DNA from: Nakataea oryzae
Lineage: Eukaryota; Ascomycota; Sordariomycetes; Magnaporthales; Magnaporthaceae
Direction of reading: 5' to 3'
Length of the DNA: 64,000 bases
Assembly (NCBI GenBank): GCA_003049435.1
Contig: PYSQ01000148.1
Span: forward strand, 1 to 64,000
Below, piece after piece: positions 56,799 through 64,000 of this stretch. How positions within the stretch are numbered: position 1 is the first letter of the stretch; every line of letters begins with the position of its first letter. The notes beneath the pieces are model-generated. The model made no database searches, was not told the DNA's origin, and worked only from the letters and a program-made list of their open reading frames with translations. The translations under genes and the position numbers were made by a program.

Positions 56799-59700
56799 GG
56801 TGTCGAGCGTGAAGGACCGCAAGCAGTAGCAGCCGGTGCTTCTTTTTTGCGGATGATTATTCTCTTGAGATACCGGTATGCCGCATGTTCGTGTGGTGGT
56901 TTCGAGGGAAGAAGACGCACGATTCTCCGCCTCTGTGATGGATGCTGCCTTCCGCTCTTGCAGCCTTGCACCTGTTTGCGGAAGGGTGCAAAATGCAGCA
57001 CAATGAAGGCGACAGGAGCCGAGCGGAAACGCGGCTGCTCAGGCGACGGGCGTTGGCGAATGGGAGCGCGCCATAATGTGGGTCTAGCCGAGCCCGGCAG
57101 CAACGATCTTGAATTCGTCCCAACTCCTGCAAGGTGGAGCCGGAAGCTCTGCCGCCCATGCCACGGCGACTTCCATGATATGCCCCGACGTGCCTTCTTT
57201 TTCCCAGATGCCTTCATCTTATCTTCACCTGGGTTTCCCGACTACACTTTCCGCTCTCTCCTTCGAGAATGATGTTATGTCATACCCGTCCGTGCCCACT
57301 TTGCACCATTCTCTAGATTCCAACACCGAACAGAACAGGCACTGCTACGTCGACGTCCATTCCCAACTGAGCCTCACTCAACTGAGCGGTCCTGTCTTGC
57401 TAGATATATAACTGTGTACTAGATCTATCCATAGACCAATCCCATGTAGCAATCTACCTTTCGGGTATTGGCCCGTTGGAACGGTGAGGTTTATAGGCAG
57501 ATACACACAACGGCTCGTGTCGGATTTGTACCTATGGCCTCGTTCACTGGTGCATCAGGCTGGATCCAAATGTCAATCAGCGTTTGAGCTAGTTGTTTCT
57601 GCTAGTTTGTTGTCAGCATCTGACTCCAGAAACACCAGGGTCGACATATGCTCGTCCCGAGCAATTGCACAATCACGATGGGTGTTCACACAAGCAAAAA
57701 AAAAAAAAAAAACCTCCCGAAGATACCACACAACTGTCGAGTTGTGGTGTGCAAGGTTGTGTGGGCGGAGCAGAGCACGTGGCTTTTAAATAAATAAATA
57801 AAATCAGAAGAAAGAAAAGGAAAAGGAAAAGGGAAGAAGAAAAAAAGCAATAAAGGTGAGTTCTAGCCTCTCCAAAGCACATCACAGTCGGCTCCTTGGA
57901 GACTCGGGGCCGGGCTGGTTTTCGCCCAAGCAAGCAAACGGAACTATTTGAAGGTGGATAATCGCGCATGGTTCGCGCACCTCGCATACCGACATCATGG
58001 CTTCCATTCCAAGAGCTGACAGGCCCGCCAATGCTCCTCTGGCTCGTTTTTCATCGGGCTGAGCTGGGACTTGACCTCCTTGGCTCTTAGCTGCCCGGCA
58101 TTGGGTGCAACTTCACATTATACTCGACAGTACACTTGATCTATGGCATATTCGGGCACTAGCTATGGGGTTCAACACAAGCCTACATATAGAACAGAGA
58201 AAAAGAAAAAAAAGAGAGAAAAAAAGAAAGAAAAGGAAAAACTCTCCGGCAAGCTCGAGTTGATTTTGCACCGTTGAAGCCAGGAAGTAAGTGGAATGCT
58301 CTCTTTTTGCTTATCGTCTCCTCGCACTCTTTCGGCCATCATCTTTCTACCGTCCAAAGCATGGAAGCCAGGCCGAGTAAGCTACTTGGTGGCGTTTCAA
58401 CCGGGTAGAAGCGCACTCGTCCCTCGAATAAGCGGGGGCTACGCTGCTGTCACCGGTGATGGATTGCCCGGCCACTGGGCTTGCTCCTGCCGATCGTAAG
58501 GACGGAAGCGGCCGACCAGGACGGGATAGTTCGCGGATTCTCCCGGTGCCATTTATAACCAAGCTGCCGCCACATCGAGACATGCCCGCCGCTCCACGGA
58601 TATACCCCGCTGGGTGCAGCTGTACCGCTAATCGCAATGGGCTGGATTAGATGCTATAATCCCTACACGCGTCGCGGATCCTGGTTGGGTTGGCTGGAGT
58701 CTAGACCCGATACAATGCAGCAGTTTGTGCTGTTCGTGCGACCGTGCGGCGGAGTACAGTCCCAACGCCAAGACATGCGACATGCAGGTGCGCAACCACA
58801 AACGCCTCCCGTCCTTTGGAGAGCCGTCCGGATCGCCGGGAAGAGTGCTGCCGTCGAAGTGCACATGTGCGTATGTACCTGTGTACGTAGCTCCAGGCGC
58901 CAGCCATGTCGGGCGGACGGGCCAATCGCGACCCCAGCCAGTCGTTGGAGGAGCCTTGATGTACCTACCTAGTTCCAGATACTGGGCAGATCTTGACAGG
59001 GGACCAGGTGGAAGCCCGCTGGCCGGCGCAGAACAACTGCATAGGTAAAACAACTTGCACCGCGCCGACGGGGAATTTACCATGGAACCCCCCATGCCAG
59101 TAATGGACAGCGGGCGCACTCGGACTGGCAGAGCCTTATGCTTAAACCGGTCTGTCAATCGGGGCTCTTCGTGGCAGGGCGCGCGTGCTTGCGGCGTTTT
59201 GATTTTCCTGGAATTGTTCGCAGGCCATGGCCTGACAGGGGCTTGCTGGCGAGGAACGGCTAAGGGTCGTGGGGCTGCAAACGCGCTGGCACCACCCCTG
59301 TCGGTTTGACTGGAGTGACAAGGACGGGATGGGTGGGGGGCGAGCTGCCGATTGCACGATTCCCCTCATTCCCAAAAAGATCATACGATTTCTCCCACCG
59401 ACATGCAATTTTCCTCCCAAAAGACCCCGGGAGCTCGACAGCAATATGTTACAAGACCTCCCCCAGGCGCAATGGCAAAGTCAGGCCATCTCGAGCCCTT
59501 GGGGGCCATTCCTTCCAATCGGCTCGACTCGTCATTCTCCGTTTCGGCGCATGCAAAGTGGGCCATCCCTGTCGCCTTCCAAGCTCCCGGCGCTGCGCTG
59601 CCATTGATTGAACGAGCTTCTCGGTCGGGCTCGACCGCGAACTGAGGCGCTCGAGTCTTGGGTCTTGGGTCTTGGTCTCGAGGCACCCGCAAGCCGCCGA

Positions 59701-60740
59701 AGCTTGCGCCTGCAGAGCCAAACCTGGCGGGAGACAACTTTTTTTTTTTTTTTGCAAATGACATGACGCTGCAGCCTTTGCCTTTGGCCCTCCCTCAGCC
59801 TCCTGATCACGCTCGCATCGCCAGCAACCCTTCACAGCAGTCGCTGCACCTCCAACCTTATTCGGGTGCATGGTTCCTTTCAAGGTCGCGCAGCACCACC
59901 TACCCAGACCTCGTAGTCCACTTCGCACACGGTCATCCGCGTTGTCCGCCAGTACCGCCAATATTCCACCAGCAGCACCCGCTGCCGCACCGGCAATCCA
60001 AGAGAGCGTCACCGAGCCATAGATAATTCCACCACGCGTGGCCATTGTCGCGCACATCCGACACTTTCGGCCTCGCTCACTTCCTCTCTTGTTTTTCCAC
60101 AGATCCCCATCGCACCTCTGCGCTTCTGTCTGCACGGAGATTTATTTCCTCGCCGGTCTTCGGGACAGCTTGGACTGTTGCTGCTGTTCGGCCATATGCA
60201 AACCTGACGCCAGCGCCGCCGCCGATTAGTTCTAGTCACGGCACAAGCCGGGTTCTGCGCTTGTGCTTGGTGCGCATGGCATCCAGTCCCGTCCTGGCCC
60301 ACGAAACCGACTGAGCCCCCCATCTCGAAGCTCACGCCACCTCGCTCCCGCCCCGACTACGGTTCATCTCTGCCCACAGCCGACCGAACAAAAACATTGC
60401 CCACAACCATCTCAGGGCCGAAGAGGAACAACCGAAGATTTACAACTGTTTCTCGGTCCGCATATCTACTTGTATCGTCGCACGAAGCCCTTCGGCCCGA
60501 CCAGCACACGACCGGCTCCGCAGTACGGCGGTTGCACCACAAGGCATTGGACTGTTTGTCTGACAAGAGACGGGAGTCATTACCGTCCAAGTATTTGGCC
60601 GGCTAACTGGGGCGCTGTACGGGACACCACAATTTGAAAAACTACAGGGTGCACTTGGGGCGGGGGAAGACGCCAGGGGTTGGTTGACGGGTTATCTTGC
60701 GACTGCGCATCAGGGGTGAGCGGGAGCCGTCGACGCCGCC
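56799..60740. other. Intergenic, divergent promoters of TPR and bHLH genes
   Basis: 3.9 kb with no supported gene. It contains a 17-nt poly-A at 57696-57712, an A/G-rich stretch at about 57800-57850 and 58195-58240, and a T run at 59740-59755. The last 700 bp is C-rich and probably holds the leader of the bHLH gene. Confidence 0.5.
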
Positions 60741-62412
60741 ATGGACCCAAATCTCATGAGACACATCGAGTACTTCTCGGTGCCCAACAACCAGGTAACT
60801 ACAAAAGCCACCACGCTCTTGATAGCACCCAGCCACTGCTTTCGCCGCTGACATCACCCGCCTAGACCGGTAACCAGATCGACCGCACCGGCACACTATC
60901 ACAGGTGGCCGCGCCACAGCCACTATCGCCATGGAACACGGGGACTCTGGGCTCGACTAGTCAGCACGACGCCGCTTCGTTCGAGGCTTACCGGCAAGCC
61001 CAAAACCAGGCCTCTGGAGGTATCTCTTTCAACCCCCCTGAGAGACAGAGGTCCCTCTACAGCCAAGGACCGAGGCAAATCTTACCGACGCGCATCTCAA
61101 ACCCTGCAAGAGATAGACACGATAAGAAAAGATCAAAACTCAGCACCGACGCAACACCCTTTGACTCGGTAGACTACTGGCTTCAGTTTGACAACAATGA
61201 AGAAGGAGTTCAGGAGGAGTCAGCGGCCGATTCTACAGCTAAGGCCGATCCTCAGGCCAGTTCGGCCAAACAAGGATCGGCCGATGTGAACAGGTGGGTT
61301 CATACAATATCATTCCAGGCCTCCCTGGGGCCATTCCCGCACTCTGCTGCACCTGAAGAATGGTGAAGGTTATGGGCCGGGACTGATAAGGCGGCTTCCT
61401 AGGCAACGAAAAAACAGGCCACTCGCCGGGTCGAGGCAGGTCTCCCAGTCAAATCCGGGCGGGGCCGATGAAGGTGTTGATGACAGTGCGCTTGACAATG
61501 CCCTGTCTGACGACGAAGACACGAACTTCTCCAACATAAACCTCGCGGAGCATCTTTCCAAGATTGATTCGGTCGCGCCCTCGGAAGTTCCGCAGCGGGA
61601 GGGCTTATACTCAACCCCGCTGAGCTGGGAGAGGCCACAGCCAGGCTTGCGGATGGACTCAATCATGAGTATTCAGAGTCCTGCCACACTGGACCAAGCA
61701 GAGCAGCGGCGACTAATCGCGATAGCCATGAACCCGGGGACGTCCTCGGGAGGTCTTGGGTCCAGCATCGCGAACCAGTACCAGTATGAGATGGGTTTAG
61801 GGTCAGCGATGGGGTCTGGTCTAGGCACGGCAGCAATGAGCCAGATTGTGAATCTGGGCGGGACGTATCCGCAGTCAATGCGGCCAACGTCAACCTATCC
61901 GCCATATCACCCACCGCGCGAAGGAGGAATTACCGACAAGGGCAAGGACAAGGCTCCGAAACCCGGGGATCGGACGGCACATAACGACATTGAGCGGAAG
62001 TACCGTACGAATTTGAAGGACAAGATTGCAGAACTCAGGGATGCAGTTCCGGCCCTTCGGACGATCCCGGAAAACGATGTTGACGATGGGGATGATGCGG
62101 GCCAGCCCTCTCGTGGCCCCAAAGTCAGCAAGGTGAGTTTGTAACTCTTGGCTGCTCCCACCTTCTTTATCAGGCTCTGGACAAGCTCGAATTTCAACGG
62201 AAGCTAACGTTGCTTTTCAGGGCGCTGTTCTTACCAAAGCGACCGAGTACATCCACTACTTGGAGAAGAAAAACAAGGCTATTGTGCAGCAGCACCAGGA
62301 GCTCTCCAGGAGACTCCAGGCCTTTGAACAACTCCTCACTGCGACAGCGCGCCCTACCTACCAGATGCCGAACTACAGCAGAACACTGTTCGACCCAAGA
62401 GCGTTCTGTTAA
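60741..62412 (+). CDS. SREBP-type bHLH transcription factor without membrane segments
   Basis: Four exons (60741-60794, 60866-61293, 61403-62132, 62221-62412) join in frame to 467 residues. Introns are 71, 109 and 88 nt; donors are gtaact, gtgggt and gtgagt. The bHLH runs from about 354 to 425. Its basic region HNDIERKYRTNL has Tyr where most bHLH factors have Arg, the mark of the SREBP group that lets it read E-boxes and sterol elements. The loop carries an acidic insert (ENDVDDGDDAG). Helix 2 (KGAVLTKATEYIHYLEKKN) starts at the last splice. The protein ends PNYSRTLFDPRAFC with no membrane helices, so it is not a membrane-released SREBP; SrbB-like soluble members are the closest comparison. 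The N-terminal 350 residues are Gln/Ser-rich and probably activating. Confidence 0.88.
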
Positions 62413-63244
62413 GGCTCGCCTTCACGCTGTACATAATACGACAATAACGGCCTTCTTTTCTCGCCTTTGCGATTCTTTTTATCATGTTACCTGTGAGGAC
62501 GTGGCCAACCCAGCGCCTTCGGCCCAGGCGACGCGCATTCGGCCACAGCACTTGTACTATGAACGACGAGAGCCCCATATCCGCTCATTTCCAGCGTATT
62601 TTGATGCATAACTTCTCATAAACACATGCACATACAAAATAGAACCCTGCTGTCTTGCATGCCAGGTCGATGCCCAGGCCGTTTTTCCCCCTTTCATTTT
62701 TATATCTCACTACTGCCGCATTGGTTGGGGAGCACTAGAAGATAAACGGGTGGAGACTGCGAAGAGTTTGCAGGAATCGGATGACACTTTGCCATCAATA
62801 CTCGCTTTTTTACGCTTGTTTTGTTTTTGCAATTAACCAGCATTGGGAGCAGGAGCCAAGTGCACTAGACCTGGGGGCGAGTCTCGGGAGTTCGGACGGT
62901 GGCATTCGAAATGTCATGCCAAGAACTTCAAATGGTCTCCTCGCATTGGCGTTGGGACTTTTCTAGGTACAGCAGCGTGAAGTTTTGCTTTTTTTCACCA
63001 TGAGCCGCAATGAATGGGGCAAGAAATGCGGTTAACCTACTACTAGCCCCCTTCGGAGAATTAACGCTGCATGAAATAAGACTCCGTACGGAGATTGCTG
63101 GGACATAGTGTTTAAGCGCCTGCCCATTTGCTGCGGGCTATGATGCAATATCGATGCTTTTTTTCTTATTTTTTTTCTTCTTCTTGATTACGCTTTACTT
63201 TTTATTTCTCTTGTTCTCGCAAGCGGTAGTGTTCACTTCCCAAC
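62413..63244. other. 3' flanks of convergent genes
   Basis: About 830 bp between the bHLH stop and the ICP55 stop. T-rich runs (63160-63185) are on the ICP55 3' side. No gene supported. Confidence 0.55.
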
Positions 63245-64000
63245 TCAGACGTCCCGTAACGTCTCGATATCAACTACTTCTTTGACGGCCTCGCTAGTCA
63301 GGATGAGCGGGTCCTCCTCCATGACGCATATGCTATCCTCGATTCTGACGGCAAGGCCGCGGAAGTGGGCAGGCCAGCGGTCGTCGTCGGGCACGTAGAT
63401 GCCCGGCTCAACGGTAACGCAGTGGCCGGGCTGCAGCTGGACGCCGCGGGAGTAACCGGGGGTGTCGTGCACGTCCAGGCCAACGTAGTGGCTGAGGTGG
63501 TGCGGGAACAGGGCCGACAGGCGGGCGGCGCCGACGCCGAGGTCGAAGCCAAGAGCGCGCAGCTGGTCGGCCAGGGCGCCCTCGGCGACGGCGTGCAGGC
63601 GGTCGAGCGAGAGGCCGGCGCTGGCGCGGCAGAGCGACACGCAGGTGCGCTGGACGCGCAGCACGGCCTCGTACAGGTCGCGCTGGGCGGGCGAGAAGCG
63701 GCCCGAGACGGGCCAGGTGCGCGTGATGTCGGTCACGTAGGTGCCGAGCTCGCCGCCCGCGTCCACGAGCACCATCTCGTGGGGGTCCAGGGCGGCCGTG
63801 TTTTGCACGTAGTGGATGAGCGAGCCGCGGGGCCCGCCGGCGACGACGGGGACGTAGGCCGGGCCGTCGCAGCCGGCGCGGGCAAAGGTGTAGTCGAGGA
63901 ACAGGTGCAGGTCCCGCTCGCGGGCCCAGCTGCCGTTGGACGCGGCGCCGTCGCGGCCGCGCATGGCGTCGGTGATGACGCGGCCCGATATCTGGCCGGC
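63245..64000 (-). CDS. icp55: Intermediate cleaving peptidase 55 (M24B aminopeptidase), 5' end outside the window
   Basis: The C-terminal 251 residues and stop of a gene that runs off the window end. The frame is open to base 64000 (AGQISGRVITDAMRGRDG). All five metal ligands of the M24B pita-bread fold are present: Asp in DAGGE, Asp in DITRTWPVSG, His in SHYVGLDVHD, Glu in VEPGIY and Glu in RIEDS. The stretch RDLYEAVLRVQRTCVSLCR is close to ICP55. ICP55 removes one hydrophobic residue from proteins after mitochondrial presequence cleavage, raising their stability. The N-terminal targeting part is not visible here. A cytosolic Xaa-Pro aminopeptidase is the less likely alternative. Confidence 0.88.
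   Translation of the reverse strand, partial: AGQISGRVITDAMRGRDGAASNGSWARERDLHLFLDYTFARAGCDGPAYVPVVAGGPRGSLIHYVQNTAALDPHEMVLVDAGGELGTYVTDITRTWPVSGRFSPAQRDLYEAVLRVQRTCVSLCRASAGLSLDRLHAVAEGALADQLRALGFDLGVGAARLSALFPHHLSHYVGLDVHDTPGYSRGVQLQPGHCVTVEPGIYVPDDDRWPAHFRGLAVRIEDSICVMEEDPLILTSEAVKEVVDIETLRDV

Overview
The window comes from a filamentous ascomycete, most likely a Sordariomycete close to the Chaetomiaceae. The evidence is GC-rich coding DNA, short introns (about 67-120 nt) with GTRNGT donors and CTAAC branch sites, TATA boxes with pyrimidine-rich leaders, and fungal families such as Zn2Cys6 regulators, a MARVEL protein and an Mlp1/TPR nuclear-pore protein. The lineage is an inference from protein style. 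Two runs of N (35407-35427 and 46252-46287) are assembly gaps. Exon boundaries below were derived by hand from splice signals and checked for reading-frame continuity.

Layout. 1-7.2 kb: a secreted, extremely repetitive Arg/Lys/Cys protein (1844-3841) and a small secreted cysteine-rich protein with a Kex2-type propeptide (6248-6792). 7.2-13.2 kb: two minus-strand genes, a TPR-SET protein and a cytosolic GH3 beta-glucosidase. 14.4-19.6 kb: MCM2 (minus) diverging from a UBR7-like ubiquitin ligase (plus) across a 581-bp promoter carrying an MCB element. 20.4-27.1 kb: an amino-acid permease, a coiled-coil protein of unknown function and a MATE transporter. 28.8-31.6 kb: a Zn2Cys6 transcription factor whose zinc cluster is split by an intron. 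31.6-36 kb: gene-poor, with CA microsatellites and an assembly gap. 36-38.2 kb: a patatin-like protein with glycine in place of the nucleophilic serine. 41.8-42.6 kb: a four-helix MARVEL membrane protein. 46.2-49.2 kb: a caspase-like domain joined to C2H2 zinc fingers. 50.4-56.8 kb: the large Mlp1/TPR nuclear-basket protein. 60.7-62.4 kb: an SREBP-type bHLH factor without membrane segments. 63.2 kb to the end: the 3' part of an ICP55-type aminopeptidase.

Most genes are ordinary, unlinked housekeeping or regulatory functions; I see no classical biosynthetic cluster. The best candidate for something undescribed is the 665-residue secreted repeat protein. It has 22 Arg-Arg-Arg-Cys modules and 10 poly-Lys-Cys-Ala-Gly-Lys-Lys-Lys-Cys modules alternating with acidic spacers, has no aromatic residues after the signal peptide, and is laid out like a Kex2-processed multi-peptide precursor. 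The caspase/zinc-finger fusion and the serine-less patatin are the next most unusual items.
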